NCBI GenBank assembly: GCA_902557575.1
Contig: CACEAR010000001.1
Location: forward strand, 62,001-126,000
Length of the DNA: 64,000 bases
Direction of reading: 5' to 3'
From: an uncultured SAR86 cluster bacterium
GTDB lineage: Bacteria; Pseudomonadota; Gammaproteobacteria; Magnimaribacterales; D2472
In this document: positions 19,315-29,977 of the stretch, piece by piece
Layout of the letters: the number at the start of each line of letters is the position of its first letter
Position numbering within the stretch: the stretch's first letter is position 1
The notes under the pieces: generated by a model
The model's input: only the letters and a program-made list of their open reading frames with translations
What the model was told of the DNA's origin: nothing
Database searches by the model: none
Translations under genes and position numbers: made by a program

Positions 19315-19866
19315 ATGGCATTAACATATTCAAGCATGCTAGAGCTTGGCTCTAGCTTAGAGGAGTTTAAACTTCTAAATACAGTTAGCGGCAATGACTT
19401 TTCTTCAAATGAACTTGATGAAGCTAAACCTTCGTTAATAATGTTTATCTGTAATCATTGTCCATATGTCATTCATTATCATCAAGAAATTAAGCGTCTT
19501 GCTGGAGATTATGCTGAGATTCTTAATATGGTAGCTATCAGCTCAAATGATATAGAAAACTATCCTCAAGACGGGCCGGATAAGATGGGTGAGTTATGGA
19601 AAGACCTAGGACTATCATTCCCCTACTTATTTGATTCAACTCAGGAGATAGCTAAAAAATACAAGGCGGAATGTACACCTGAATTCTATCTTTTTAATCG
19701 CTCGCAACAGCTAGTATATCGAGGCAGGCTTGATGAAAGCTCACCTAATTCAGGCATTGAGCCAACTGGTAAAGATCTTAGAGATGCAATAGACAATCTC
19801 ATTGGTGGCAAAGAAATTAATTCTAATCAGCTTCCTTCAATGGGTTGCAACATAAAATGGTTTTAA
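19315..19866 (+). CDS. Thioredoxin-fold protein (AhpC/TSA-like, CNHC active site)
   Basis: 183 residues, cytoplasmic (no signal peptide). The CxxC pair is in FICNHCPYV (Cys46 and Cys49), followed by the usual AISSND strand, a PYLFD segment and the cis-Pro loop in CTPEFYLFN. It belongs to the thioredoxin-like group with the NHCPYV signature (PRX_like1), predicted thiol-disulfide reductases or peroxiredoxin-like proteins. It ends eight bases before the convergent phosphatase gene, with no obvious terminator between. Confidence 0.85.
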   Translation: MALTYSSMLELGSSLEEFKLLNTVSGNDFSSNELDEAKPSLIMFICNHCPYVIHYHQEIKRLAGDYAEILNMVAISSNDIENYPQDGPDKMGELWKDLGLSFPYLFDSTQEIAKKYKAECTPEFYLFNRSQQLVYRGRLDESSPNSGIEPTGKDLRDAIDNLIGGKEINSNQLPSMGCNIKWF

Positions 19867-19874
19867 AAAAAATT

Positions 19875-21437
19875 TTAAGAGTTGTTTTCAATCAATAAGT
19901 TTGGTTGATCTTTACGTTTTTTAAGAAGAAATTCATCATATAGCTTTCCCGTTGCCGTATATGCGCGGAACCTAAGATTATCTTTGTTAATATCTATAAT
20001 TTGATAGAGCTGAGTATTTTCTCCAAGCTTTTTTGCATATGAACCTTTAGTAATTTCATACATTTTTGGTCCGCTTACTGAAACAACATGGACAGTGCCG
20101 ATTTCTGGATCATAAGCTTGCTGATAACCTGTTGGAATATTTTCAACTTTTTTTGCATCAATTAGGCCGGTACGAGAGTAGGTATGATCGTGCCCGCTTA
20201 AAACAAGATCAACTTTAAATTCATCAAGTAATGGTTTCCATAGTTGACGCATTTCTAAATTATCTCGATCTGATGCAGGAGAATATAGTGGATGGTGAAA
20301 TGTAATTATTGTCCAACGATTATCATTCTCTTCTAGAACTTTTCTAAGCCAATCTACTTGAATCTCCATTTCAATATTTGAATCAAGCGATATAAAACGA
20401 ACACCTTGGTAATCCAGATAGTATAAAGTCTCTTTTAATCGTTCATCGGGAACATTCTGGATTGGAAAAGAGAATTGTGGTCTCCAATGATTGCTAACCT
20501 TTTGAATACCATCCGGATTTTGAAGACGATCATATAGTGGAGCTTTGCCACCCAAAATTGGTTTATCTATAAGTTCTTCTTTTTTGTACCCCGTAATTAA
20601 TTCAATGCCCTCATCAGCATCTATTATTTCTCCAGAATCTTTAATCTTTATTGTTCCTGTTCTATTTTGAAAGTCTTCGATATCAACAATAAAGATCTCT
20701 GGATTATCATTGTTTAAAGATTCAATTTCGATATTGATAGGTTGGCCATCTTTGTTTGTCCATATTCTTTTAGTCTCAGAATCTTTTTGATATTCATGAT
20801 TGCCAGGGGTTGCTATTACAGGAATTGTTCCATTTACCCAATCAGGACCCTGATGCCATTCACCCCATTGTGAGTCCATATTGTGTTCATCAATTAAATC
20901 ACCAGCATGTAATGTAAATGCAGCTCTTGGTGCGTCACGAAAAGCTTCCCTAAAAACTCTTGACCAATGAGTTCTCACTTCATTTTGTGCGTCACCGAAA
21001 TAAATAAAACTGAAGGGATCTTCTGAAGAGCTTGCAGTTTTAAAGTGATAATACTCTGTCCAATTTACTCCATCTCCAACTCTATAAGCATATAGAGTAT
21101 TGGGTTGAAGATTCTTAAAAGTAACACTATGGTAATGAGCATCATTTATATCACTCTCGAAGTAACTTGTTTCTGCTTTAAACTCATCTGGCTTAAGCGC
21201 CCTCCCATTTGCATTTGCTATAGCAAGCTGTGCAAGCCCCACTTCGATAGATGTATCAGTTCTCCATGTTACTGCTTGGGTTGTTGCAGGATCATCATTC
21301 CAAGTTAAGACTACTCTATCTGGCAGAGGTGTTGGAGCATGTGCCATTTCGTCAGGATACTTCTCAATAGAAGAATTTGGATGCGATAGAAGAGTTATCG
21401 AAAAGAAGAAAGTTAAAAAATAAAAAAATCTGTGCAT
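19875..21437 (-). CDS. Purple acid phosphatase-like metallophosphoesterase with a PAS-like insertion
   Basis: 520 residues, exported (signal peptide to about 18). Residues 36-135 form a fibronectin-like N-terminal domain as in purple acid phosphatases. The di-metal site is visible: FGDAQN at 147-152, GDLID at 179-183, GNHEY at 212-216, HH at 381-382 and GHDH at 415-418. An extra segment of about 85 residues (228-312) splits the catalytic domain between GNHEY and the HH motif; within it, residues 268-290 (SGEIIDADEGIELITGY) read like the core of a PAS domain. It likely releases phosphate from organic esters in the periplasm. The role of the insertion is unknown. Confidence 0.8.
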   Translation of the reverse strand: MHRFFYFLTFFFSITLLSHPNSSIEKYPDEMAHAPTPLPDRVVLTWNDDPATTQAVTWRTDTSIEVGLAQLAIANANGRALKPDEFKAETSYFESDINDAHYHSVTFKNLQPNTLYAYRVGDGVNWTEYYHFKTASSSEDPFSFIYFGDAQNEVRTHWSRVFREAFRDAPRAAFTLHAGDLIDEHNMDSQWGEWHQGPDWVNGTIPVIATPGNHEYQKDSETKRIWTNKDGQPINIEIESLNNDNPEIFIVDIEDFQNRTGTIKIKDSGEIIDADEGIELITGYKKEELIDKPILGGKAPLYDRLQNPDGIQKVSNHWRPQFSFPIQNVPDERLKETLYYLDYQGVRFISLDSNIEMEIQVDWLRKVLEENDNRWTIITFHHPLYSPASDRDNLEMRQLWKPLLDEFKVDLVLSGHDHTYSRTGLIDAKKVENIPTGYQQAYDPEIGTVHVVSVSGPKMYEITKGSYAKKLGENTQLYQIIDINKDNLRFRAYTATGKLYDEFLLKKRKDQPNLLIENNS

Positions 21438-21514
21438 AACGGTATAGATTTTACTCGAAAAAATTTATGTAAGTGTGGCTAAGAAGAAACTTTTTGTATC
21501 AGGTTTGAAAAAGA

Positions 21515-21592
<78 letters not shown>

Positions 21593-21644
21593 AATTAAAT
21601 TGGAAGGAGCATTTTACCCTCCAAATGCAATCACAACAATACGT

Positions 21645-22319
21645 TTAGCTCTTTATAGATTTATATAGGCTAAAGTAGATGTACATCCAGGGGAGAATGC
21701 AAACATACTCTACAAGCCCTGCCCCAATAGTTCCTGCAACTGGATTGCCATCGAATATTACACCTGACATTAATGAGCCCGCTACAAGAGTAAGTACAAA
21801 AAATATAAAGGTTAAAAAGAAAAGGGTTGTTCCGTGTTCATCGGTTGCTTCCCATGAAGCTCTAAGAGAATCCATAACGCCCTTATCTTCAAACATAATA
21901 TATGCTGGGAAAAGGTAAACACGTCCCATAAAATAAAAGGCAGGAAGTATTAAAAGGATTGCTCCCAAGCCAATCAATAAGGATGAAAGAATAGTTGCTC
22001 CAAGCAATGGAAAGAATTTCTTAAACCCAGCAGATAATGCATTTATTGGATTAGAGGCCTCTTGCGACATAATTGATTGATAAGCAACCATCAATCCGCC
22101 AGTAAGAGATACACTGAGCACAATAGCAATAAGTGAAACTATCATAATGCTTGCTACGTTTCCGGACATATACTCGCTTATATCCATTGGATCCATTCCA
22201 TCAATAGGTATTAATAAATATGCGACTAGCATTTCACTCACCATTACTGGTAAAACTAGTAAAAATAGATATTGAAAGTTTTTAAGCGCAAATTCCCATG
22301 CTGCAATGAATTGATTCAT
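21645..22319 (-). CDS. UPF0259/YciC-like inner-membrane protein
   Basis: 224 residues with about six hydrophobic segments. The central ILLILPAFYFMGRVYLFPAY followed by EDKGVMDSLRASWEAT matches the conserved loop of YciC-type proteins. Function is unknown in the family. It is divergent from the prolyl oligopeptidase gene (37 bases between starts) and lies upstream of tRNA-Ile on the same strand; transcription could run into the tRNA. Confidence 0.65.
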   Translation of the reverse strand: MNQFIAAWEFALKNFQYLFLLVLPVMVSEMLVAYLLIPIDGMDPMDISEYMSGNVASIMIVSLIAIVLSVSLTGGLMVAYQSIMSQEASNPINALSAGFKKFFPLLGATILSSLLIGLGAILLILPAFYFMGRVYLFPAYIMFEDKGVMDSLRASWEATDEHGTTLFFLTFIFFVLTLVAGSLMSGVIFDGNPVAGTIGAGLVEYVCILPWMYIYFSLYKSIKS

Positions 22320-22356
22320 GTTTTTACCTCTAATTTATTGATAAGATATTGTATAC

Positions 22357-24465
22357 ATGAAACTATCCCGTATCTACTTTATAACCTTTATTTTTGTAGC
22401 AGGTTGCTCAAATATGAATAATGATGAAAATTACCCAGAATCTAGGAAAGATGGCACTGTTGAGGAGATCTTCGGAGTAACAGTTGAGGACCAATATAGG
22501 TGGCTTGAGGACTTCACATCGCCTGAATCTACCGCTTGGGAGCAAAATCAGAACAAATTTACTGAAAAATACCTAAAAAAAGGTCCTTTTACTCGAAAAA
22601 TTGGTAAAGATTTAGAAAAAGTATGGGATGGGGAGTCAATTAGTACTCCATATGTGCAAAATGATCGAATTTTTTACTATTTTAATGAGGGTGATTGGCA
22701 GCATAGCAAATTAATGATGAAAGACTGCCTTGAAGAATGTGGGGCAGAAGTATTAATTGATCCAAATTCATTTTCAGATGACGGAACATTCTCTTTGGGC
22801 GGAACTAGCATTAGTCCAGATGGAAAATGGATCGCATATTCAGTTTCGGATGGAGGATCAGATTGGCGCATTTGGAAAATTATGAACATAGAGACTCGAG
22901 AGCTTTTAGAGGAAACGATTAATTGGTCAAAATTTTCTGGAGCCGTTTGGGAAAAAAATAATTCAGGTTTTTATTATCAAAAATATTCTGAGCCAACAGA
23001 TGAGTTGTTAGCAGATATAAATGAACAACCAAAATTAATGTTTCATAAATTAGGTACATCACAAGATGAAGATGAGCTAATTTATGAAAATCCTGACCAG
23101 CCCAGATGGGGTTGGTCGATTTCGATCTCCGAAAATAATGCTCATAAAATTCTTTCGATCAGTGATGGGACAGAAGAAAAAAATAGAATCTATATTAAAT
23201 CTAATGATTCTGAAAATTTCATTCCAGTCATCGATGAGCTAATTGGTGAGTATGGATACATAACAAGCAAAGATGATGTTCTATTTTTCTACTCAACAGA
23301 AAATGCTCCTAATGGAAAAGTTTCAGCGCTAACAATTAAAAACGGATCTTACGTTTGGAATGACGTAATTAGTGAATCTGATTTTGCAATTCGTTCTGTC
23401 AATATAGTCAATGAAAAAATAGTTATTAATTATCTGGTAGATACCATTTCAAAAATTAAATTCTTCGACATGAATGGAAATCATCTGAATGATCTCAATT
23501 TTGAGCTAGCTGGAACAATAAGCGGATTTGGTGGCGGAATAGATAATAAAGAAACTTACTTTAATTTTTCTAACTACGTTACCCCGACAAAAATCTACAA
23601 GATAAATATGGAAGATTTCTCTTACGATGTTTTTTGGGAAGAGCGACTAGCAGATCATAATGTAGATGATTATGAGACAAAATTATGGTTTTATGAATCA
23701 AAAGATGGAACGAAAATACCACTGCATATCAGTAGTTTAAGTAATATTAATGTTGATGAAAATACACCAGTGTTGCTTTATGGATATGGAGGTTTTGATA
23801 TCTCAATTCTTCCTGGGTTTAGTAAAAGATTTCTATCTTGGATGAATCAAGGTGGCGTTGTTGCAGTTGCAAGTTTGCGAGGTGGTTCTGAGTATGGAGC
23901 AAAATGGCATGAGGATGGGATGCTCTTTAACAAGCAAAATGTCTTTGATGATTTTGCCTATGCTGCAAAATTTTTACATGCAACTGGAATTGGTTCTCCA
24001 GAGACAACTGCAATTGAGGGAAGATCAAATGGTGGACTTTTAGTTGGAGCAACTATGCTTCAAAATCCTGAGTTATTCAAAGTGGCTTTACCAGGAGTTG
24101 GAGTTATGGATATGCTGAGATTTCATAAGTTTACAATTGGCTGGGCGTGGACAAGCGACTATGGATCACCAGATGAAAAAGATGCTTTTTTAAATTTGTA
24201 TGAGTATTCGCCCTATCACAATATTCAAGATGGAGTATGTTATCCAACTACTTTAGTTTTTACTTCTAACAGAGATGATCGTGTTGTGCCATCCCACTCA
24301 TATAAATTTGCAGCCCGTCTTCAAGAAGCTCAAGGTTGTGAAAATAAAATTTTAATTAGAATTGAAGATCGAGCTGGACATGGTGCAGGTACTCCTCGAT
24401 CAAAACAGATTGAAGCAATATCTGAAATATATGGATTTGCTCTAAATGAAATTTCTAAGAAATAA
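22357..24465 (+). CDS. Prolyl oligopeptidase family serine peptidase (S9A), lipoprotein
   Basis: 702 residues. A lipobox (VAGC, Cys16) suggests a membrane-anchored form. Residues 25-410 form the seven-bladed propeller gate and the rest is the alpha/beta-hydrolase peptidase domain. The catalytic Ser557 is in EGRSNGGLL, the Asp is in SNRDDRVVP and the His is in DRAGHGAG; the SLRGGSEYG motif is also typical. It cleaves short peptides after proline, useful for scavenging peptides in the periplasm. It ends directly against the convergent tyrS stop with no gap. Confidence 0.93.
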   Translation: MKLSRIYFITFIFVAGCSNMNNDENYPESRKDGTVEEIFGVTVEDQYRWLEDFTSPESTAWEQNQNKFTEKYLKKGPFTRKIGKDLEKVWDGESISTPYVQNDRIFYYFNEGDWQHSKLMMKDCLEECGAEVLIDPNSFSDDGTFSLGGTSISPDGKWIAYSVSDGGSDWRIWKIMNIETRELLEETINWSKFSGAVWEKNNSGFYYQKYSEPTDELLADINEQPKLMFHKLGTSQDEDELIYENPDQPRWGWSISISENNAHKILSISDGTEEKNRIYIKSNDSENFIPVIDELIGEYGYITSKDDVLFFYSTENAPNGKVSALTIKNGSYVWNDVISESDFAIRSVNIVNEKIVINYLVDTISKIKFFDMNGNHLNDLNFELAGTISGFGGGIDNKETYFNFSNYVTPTKIYKINMEDFSYDVFWEERLADHNVDDYETKLWFYESKDGTKIPLHISSLSNINVDENTPVLLYGYGGFDISILPGFSKRFLSWMNQGGVVAVASLRGGSEYGAKWHEDGMLFNKQNVFDDFAYAAKFLHATGIGSPETTAIEGRSNGGLLVGATMLQNPELFKVALPGVGVMDMLRFHKFTIGWAWTSDYGSPDEKDAFLNLYEYSPYHNIQDGVCYPTTLVFTSNRDDRVVPSHSYKFAARLQEAQGCENKILIRIEDRAGHGAGTPRSKQIEAISEIYGFALNEISKK

Positions 24466-25650
24466 TTAGGTTTTAATTTTTAAGAATCTTCTCTTGCCAA
24501 CTTGGACAAGTAACTCTTGATTTTTTTCAATACTGAGTTTTGGGTCATAAATTTTTTCATCATTAATTTTTACTGCTCCTTGTTTAACTAAACGCATCGC
24601 TTCCGACGTGCTCTGAACTAGTCCAGATTCTTTAAGCAAGTTCCCAATCGCAATGTCATCATCCAAAGAAATTGAGAACGTTTCTATATCTTTTGGCTTT
24701 GCCCCTTTTTGGAATCTATCAAGAAAAGTATTTTTTGCATTTTCAGCATCTTCTTTGGAATGAAATCGCTCAATTATCTCTTCAGCAAGCAAAATCTTAG
24801 TATCTCGAGGGTTCATACCCGATTTCACCTCTTTTTTAAGCTCATTTACCTCATTTATTGGCCTAAAACTCAGTAATTCGAACCATCTCCACATCAAATC
24901 ATCAGAAATTGACATAATTTTGCCGAACATTTCATCAGGATCTTCATTGATACCAACATAATTATCTAAAGATTTAGACATTTTATTAATTCCATCCAAG
25001 CCTTCTAAAATAGGAAGAGTTATACAAACTTGAGGCTCTTGATCAAATGCCCTTTGCAGCTCTCTTCCCACAAGAAGATTAAATTTTTGGTCAGTCCCGC
25101 CCATTTCCACATCTGCCTTTAAAGCGATTGAGTCATAAGCCTGAATTAAAGGATATAAAAACTCGTGAATGGCAATTTGTTGATTTGCTTTGTAGCGTTT
25201 CGAAAAATCATCTCTTTCAAGCATACGGCCTAAATTATATTTTGATGCAAGCCCAATAATTCCATCGGCACCCAGATCTTCACACCACTCAGAGTTAAAT
25301 CTGATATCTGTTAAATCTTTATTTAAGATTTTAAATACTTGATCAGAGTAAGTTTTAGCATTTTTTTCAAGTTCCTCTTTATCAAGTGATGGACGTGTTT
25401 TGTTTTTGCCAGATGGGTCCCCTATTCTTCCAGTAAAATCTCCGATTAAAAAAACTACCTTATGACCGAGGTCTTGGAAGTGCCTCATCTTATTTAAGAT
25501 CACAGTGTGGCCAAGATGAAGATCGGGTGCAGTTGGGTCAAATCCAACTTTAACAGTTAGTTGTTTTTTAGATTTAAGTTTTGAAATAAGGTCGTCTTCA
25601 GTTAAGACCTCATCGATGCCTCGCTTTATTAATTCAAGAGATTCTTTCAT
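24466..25650 (-). CDS. tyrS: Tyrosyl-tRNA synthetase
   Basis: 394 residues. Class I signatures are HLGH at about 45-48 (after DPTAPDL) and KMSKS near 228. The C-terminal RNA-binding S4 domain ([16 protein letters not shown]) is intact. This is the Haemophilus/Pseudomonas type of TyrS rather than the E. coli type. Its start lies only 35 bases from that of the divergent putA. In many relatives tyrS is divergent from the M23 peptidase-anmK genes, which here come after putA. Confidence 0.96.
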   Translation of the reverse strand: MKESLELIKRGIDEVLTEDDLISKLKSKKQLTVKVGFDPTAPDLHLGHTVILNKMRHFQDLGHKVVFLIGDFTGRIGDPSGKNKTRPSLDKEELEKNAKTYSDQVFKILNKDLTDIRFNSEWCEDLGADGIIGLASKYNLGRMLERDDFSKRYKANQQIAIHEFLYPLIQAYDSIALKADVEMGGTDQKFNLLVGRELQRAFDQEPQVCITLPILEGLDGINKMSKSLDNYVGINEDPDEMFGKIMSISDDLMWRWFELLSFRPINEVNELKKEVKSGMNPRDTKILLAEEIIERFHSKEDAENAKNTFLDRFQKGAKPKDIETFSISLDDDIAIGNLLKESGLVQSTSEAMRLVKQGAVKINDEKIYDPKLSIEKNQELLVQVGKRRFLKIKT

Positions 25651-25685
25651 AAAAATTTTTCTCCATCATAGTATAAAATAACTTT

Positions 25686-28600
25686 ATGAAAGATTTCACA
25701 AAATTCCATTCAGATAAGGAAATTGCTAAATATTTAATAAGTGAATTTGATAACTCTAAAGAGAAAGAAATCTTTTCAGCAACAAAAAAAATAATCACTG
25801 AGTGTAGGAAAAATAAGTCAGGCAGAACACTACTAGATAAATTTCTAAGTGAGTATGGTTTAACAAATGATGAAGGCGTTGCCTTAATGTGTCTTGCTGA
25901 ATCTGTTCTAAGAATCCCAGATGACAACACAAAAGATGAACTAATATCTGAAAAGATTACAAACTCAAATTGGGTAGATCATATTAATCAGGCAGATAGC
26001 TTATTCGTTAATGCAGCTACTTGGGGCTTACTAATTGCAGGTAAAGTTATTCAGCCTCCAAGAGCATTATTTGATAATCCGCTTGAGTGGATAGGCAAAC
26101 TGACACAAAAAACTGGAGAGACTTCTGTGCGGCAAGCAATCACGACTGCAATGCAGATCTTGAGCAAAGAATTTGTAATGGGAAATGATTTTGATTCTGT
26201 TATCAAAAGTTCAAATCTGAAAAAGTCCATCCACAGCTTTGATATGCTTGGTGAAGCTGCAAGAACTAAATCACAAGCAGAAGGTTTCTATAATTCTTAT
26301 GTTGAGGCGATTGAAAGGGTTGCTAAACTTAATAGAGAGTTTGGAATCAATCATGGAGTATCAATAAAGCTTTCAGCACTTCATCCAAGATACGAAACTC
26401 TCAAATATGAATTAACAAAAAAAGAGATCCTCAACTCAATCCTAAGCCTAGTTAACCTCGCATATCAAAATGATGTAGAGATAACAATTGATGCTGAAGA
26501 ACAACACAGGCTCTCTATAAGTCAAGATTTGATTGAAGAAGTTGCTATGAGTAAAAGAATAAATGATTGGAATGGATTGGGTTTTGCTATTCAAGCTTAT
26601 GGGAAGAGAGCATCAAATGTTGTCAATTGGGCGAATGAGTTGTGCTCTAAAAGAGAAAAAATGCATGTCAGGCTGACAAAAGGCGCTTATTGGGATGGAG
26701 AAATAAAATTCTCTCAAGCCGGAGGTCATGAGGGGTTCCCAGTCCTTGTTAATAAAAGTCTTACTGACCTTAACTATTTATTTATTGCCTCAAAGCTTCT
26801 TGGCTCAGATAATCTGAAGCCTAAGTTTGCTACTCATAATGCTCATTCTATAGCCTCGATTTACTTTATGGCCGAAGAGAAAGAATATGAATTCCAAAGA
26901 CTTTTTGGAATGGGAGAGCTACTTTATAAGTCTGCAGATAAGGTTCTAGGAGGAATACCTTCCGCCGGAATATATGCACCCATTGGTCCATATAAAGATC
27001 TGCTCCCATATTTAGTAAGAAGACTGCTTGAAAATGGTGCTAACAGCTCATTTGTGAATAACTTACTTAATCCAGAAGTGAGTCCAGATGATCTAGCAGA
27101 AGATCCAGTTAAATCTGTAAAAAAAGCTATTGATAAACTTCAACATGAAAAAATAGTAAACCCATCAGATATCTTCTCTCCAAGAGTTAATTCATCTGGA
27201 TATGACTTAAGCGAACCTAAGAATCTACTTGACTTAAAATCTGACCTTTTGAAATTTGATAATTTAAAAGTTGAGGCAAAAAACTTTTGTAGCGAAATTA
27301 ATGAATCTAAAAATGAGAAACGATACTCAATAGCTAATGGAAATGAGATTGGGGATTGTTCTTTTGCAGATATAGCAAATGAATTAAATTTCCAACAATG
27401 CACTGAATGGAAAAATACTCCTGTTAGCGAGAGAGCAGATATCTTTTATAGAATTGCTGATAATTTAGAGAAAGATTCTACAAAATTCTTATATTACTTA
27501 ATTCATGAAGCCGGGAAAACATACAAAGATTCCTATGATGAAATTAGGGAGGCAGTCGATTTTCTTAGATATTATGCAGACAATGCTAAAAGTCTTTTAA
27601 GCGAACCCAACAACCTCAATGGTCCAACAGGTGAATCTAATCAACTTTTCTACCAGTCAAAAGGTACTTTTGTGTGCATCAGCCCATGGAATTTCCCGCT
27701 TGCCATTTTTGCAGGCCAAATAGCCGCGGCTCTTGTAACAGGAAATTCAGTTATATCAAAGCCGTCTGAGCATACTCCAATCATTGCGACCATGATGATT
27801 GAGCTTTTTTATAAAAATGGTGTACCAAAATCTGCATTAAAATTAATTCAGGGAGATGGCTCAATAGGTTCAAAACTAATTTCATTTGATCACATTTCTG
27901 GAGTTGCCTTTACGGGATCCTCAGCAACTGCAAAGAAAATTAATCTCCAGTTGGCTAAAAAAGATGGCCCTATCTCTTCTTTAATTGCTGAAACTGGTGG
28001 CCTTAATGCAATGTTTATAGATTCCAGCTCTCTTCATGAGCAGGTTGTCGATGACATAATGCGATCTTCCTTTAATAGTGCTGGGCAAAGATGTTCTGCT
28101 TTGAGGTTAGCAATTATTCATGAGAGTATTTTTGATGATCTGGTAGAGATGATTAAAGATGCAATGGCTGAACTCACTGTTGGTAATCCCGAAGACTTCC
28201 ACTGTGATGTGGGTCCAATTATCGATGAAAGATCAAGAAATATGCTTCTTGAATATATTTCAGAATGTTCAAACAATGGATATCAAGTTTTTAGCCATAA
28301 TCAAGCTCCTGATGGTAATTTTGTTTCGCCTACCTTGATTGAATTAAATTCGATTGATGATATAAATGAAGAAAAGTTTGGACCGATACTTCATGTCATC
28401 AAATACAAAACTGATGAGCTTGATCAAATTCTAACTGCTCTTAAGAATAAACAATATGGTTTAACCATGGGTGTCCATTCTAGAATTGAATCAAAGGCAG
28501 ACGACATCATAAATAAATCTATTGCTGGAAATACTTATATTAATAGAGATATTGTGGGTGCTGTTGTCGGCTCTCAACCATTTGGAGGAACTGGTTTATC

Positions 28601-28721
28601 AGGGACTGGATTCAAGGCTGGTGGCCCAAACTACTTACTCCAATTTGTTGATGAGAGATCGATAACTAAAAATACAGTTGCTTTTGGTGGCAATGCCGAA
28701 ATACTCAATTTAGAAGACTGA
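25686..28721 (+). CDS. putA: Bifunctional proline dehydrogenase / P5C dehydrogenase PutA
   Basis: 1011 residues. The N-terminal half is the PRODH barrel (SIKLSALHPRYE, EDAEEQHR-like segment, RLTKGAYWDGEI, ATHNAHS). The C-terminal half is an aldehyde dehydrogenase with SPWNFPLAIF, FTGSSATAKKIN, ETGGLNAM and the catalytic Cys in NSAGQRCSALR. There is no N-terminal ribbon-helix-helix DNA-binding domain, so it is the bifunctional form without the repressor role. It converts proline to glutamate, feeding electrons to quinone. The stop overlaps the next ATG (TGATG). Confidence 0.96.
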   Translation: MKDFTKFHSDKEIAKYLISEFDNSKEKEIFSATKKIITECRKNKSGRTLLDKFLSEYGLTNDEGVALMCLAESVLRIPDDNTKDELISEKITNSNWVDHINQADSLFVNAATWGLLIAGKVIQPPRALFDNPLEWIGKLTQKTGETSVRQAITTAMQILSKEFVMGNDFDSVIKSSNLKKSIHSFDMLGEAARTKSQAEGFYNSYVEAIERVAKLNREFGINHGVSIKLSALHPRYETLKYELTKKEILNSILSLVNLAYQNDVEITIDAEEQHRLSISQDLIEEVAMSKRINDWNGLGFAIQAYGKRASNVVNWANELCSKREKMHVRLTKGAYWDGEIKFSQAGGHEGFPVLVNKSLTDLNYLFIASKLLGSDNLKPKFATHNAHSIASIYFMAEEKEYEFQRLFGMGELLYKSADKVLGGIPSAGIYAPIGPYKDLLPYLVRRLLENGANSSFVNNLLNPEVSPDDLAEDPVKSVKKAIDKLQHEKIVNPSDIFSPRVNSSGYDLSEPKNLLDLKSDLLKFDNLKVEAKNFCSEINESKNEKRYSIANGNEIGDCSFADIANELNFQQCTEWKNTPVSERADIFYRIADNLEKDSTKFLYYLIHEAGKTYKDSYDEIREAVDFLRYYADNAKSLLSEPNNLNGPTGESNQLFYQSKGTFVCISPWNFPLAIFAGQIAAALVTGNSVISKPSEHTPIIATMMIELFYKNGVPKSALKLIQGDGSIGSKLISFDHISGVAFTGSSATAKKINLQLAKKDGPISSLIAETGGLNAMFIDSSSLHEQVVDDIMRSSFNSAGQRCSALRLAIIHESIFDDLVEMIKDAMAELTVGNPEDFHCDVGPIIDERSRNMLLEYISECSNNGYQVFSHNQAPDGNFVSPTLIELNSIDDINEEKFGPILHVIKYKTDELDQILTALKNKQYGLTMGVHSRIESKADDIINKSIAGNTYINRDIVGAVVGSQPFGGTGLSGTGFKAGGPNYLLQFVDERSITKNTVAFGGNAEILNLED

Positions 28722-29977
28722 TGATTGAATACAAAAGAATATCATTTAAGTATGTTGTGTTGGCATTTCTAATTGCAGCCTTTTTAATTATTCTTCTAAG
28801 CGTCGATCGCAAGAATAATGAAGCTCCGCCAATTGAAGATGTATTTATTGAAGAGCTTTTTAAACCTGAGCTTGAAAGAGTGGAAACATCCGCGATCCAC
28901 GAAGTGAAAGATGGAGAAAATTTATCAATTATTTTTGAAGACTATAGAGTGCCTTTAAATACTGTTTATAAAATTCTTAAGCTTGATAGAAGTAATGAGC
29001 TAAGAAATATTAGACCTGGTGATGAAATTAAGTTTTCTTTCCTTAATGATGAGATAAATAGAATTGAAATCAAAAAAGATATCTTGAATAGCATAATGGT
29101 CGATATAGGAGAAGATATTTCAATTGAAAAGATTGTAAAAGAAGTTGAAAAACTTAAATCAATTAGCATGGGAGAGATTCAAAGCTCTTTTTATGAGTCT
29201 GGTCTAAAAGCAAATATGCCGGACAGTATTATTATGGACTTCGCTTTTATTTTTGGCTGGGATATTGATTTCATATTTGATGTTCGAAATGGAGATACTT
29301 TTTCAGTTATTTATGAAACTGACTATTCAGAAGGAGAAAAGATTTCTAGCGGCGACATAATTTTCGCTGAATTCATTAATAATGGTCAGAGATATACTGC
29401 CCAGAGATATTTTGATGATGAGCTTGGAAAGCAATATTTTGATGAAAATGGTAAGAATGTAAAAAAAGCTTTTTTAAGAGCGCCATTAGATTTTGCTTAT
29501 ATTAGTTCTCACTTCAATCCAAACAGGATGCATCCAATACTCCATAAGATTAAGGCACATAACGGAGTAGATTATGCAGCTAGAAGAAATACTCCAATTA
29601 AGGCCTCAGGCGAGGGTGTTATTTCCTTTGCCGGATGGAAAAGTGGTTATGGAAGGACTTTAGAGATCCGTCATGGCGGAAATATATCAACTCTTTATGC
29701 CCACTTGGAAAAGTTTGAATCAAAAATAAAAGTCGGCACCAAAGTCTCTCAGGGTCAAATCATTGCTTTTGTGGGTGATTCTGGATTGGCAACTGCACCG
29801 CATCTACATTATGAATTTAGAATTGGTGATAAAAGGACTGATCCAGTTAAAGTAGAACTACCATCAGCTAAGCCAATTGATCAGTCTAAGCTAGAGGGTT
29901 TCAAAGCTATTGTCCAAGAAAGTAAAGAGGCGTTAAAAGTTTTTGACTTAGAAAGTAATGAAGTAGGTTATGAGTAA
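28721..29977 (+). CDS. M23-family murein DD-endopeptidase (MepM-like)
   Basis: 418 residues: one membrane anchor at about 11-27, a LysM/OapA-like segment at 60-108 (VKDGENLSIIFEDY...IRPGDEIKF), a middle domain, and a C-terminal LytM/M23 domain with Zn ligands in HNGVDYA and HLHYEF. It cuts peptide crosslinks in peptidoglycan. It begins at the putA stop and overlaps anmK by eight bases, joining cell-wall turnover with anhydromuropeptide recycling. Confidence 0.9.
   Translation: MIEYKRISFKYVVLAFLIAAFLIILLSVDRKNNEAPPIEDVFIEELFKPELERVETSAIHEVKDGENLSIIFEDYRVPLNTVYKILKLDRSNELRNIRPGDEIKFSFLNDEINRIEIKKDILNSIMVDIGEDISIEKIVKEVEKLKSISMGEIQSSFYESGLKANMPDSIIMDFAFIFGWDIDFIFDVRNGDTFSVIYETDYSEGEKISSGDIIFAEFINNGQRYTAQRYFDDELGKQYFDENGKNVKKAFLRAPLDFAYISSHFNPNRMHPILHKIKAHNGVDYAARRNTPIKASGEGVISFAGWKSGYGRTLEIRHGGNISTLYAHLEKFESKIKVGTKVSQGQIIAFVGDSGLATAPHLHYEFRIGDKRTDPVKVELPSAKPIDQSKLEGFKAIVQESKEALKVFDLESNEVGYE

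Noticed and set aside
21600-21625. Inverted repeat TTGGA...TCCAA as terminator between the YciC-like gene and tRNA-Ile
   Set aside because: The stem has a mismatch and no U tract follows in either direction.
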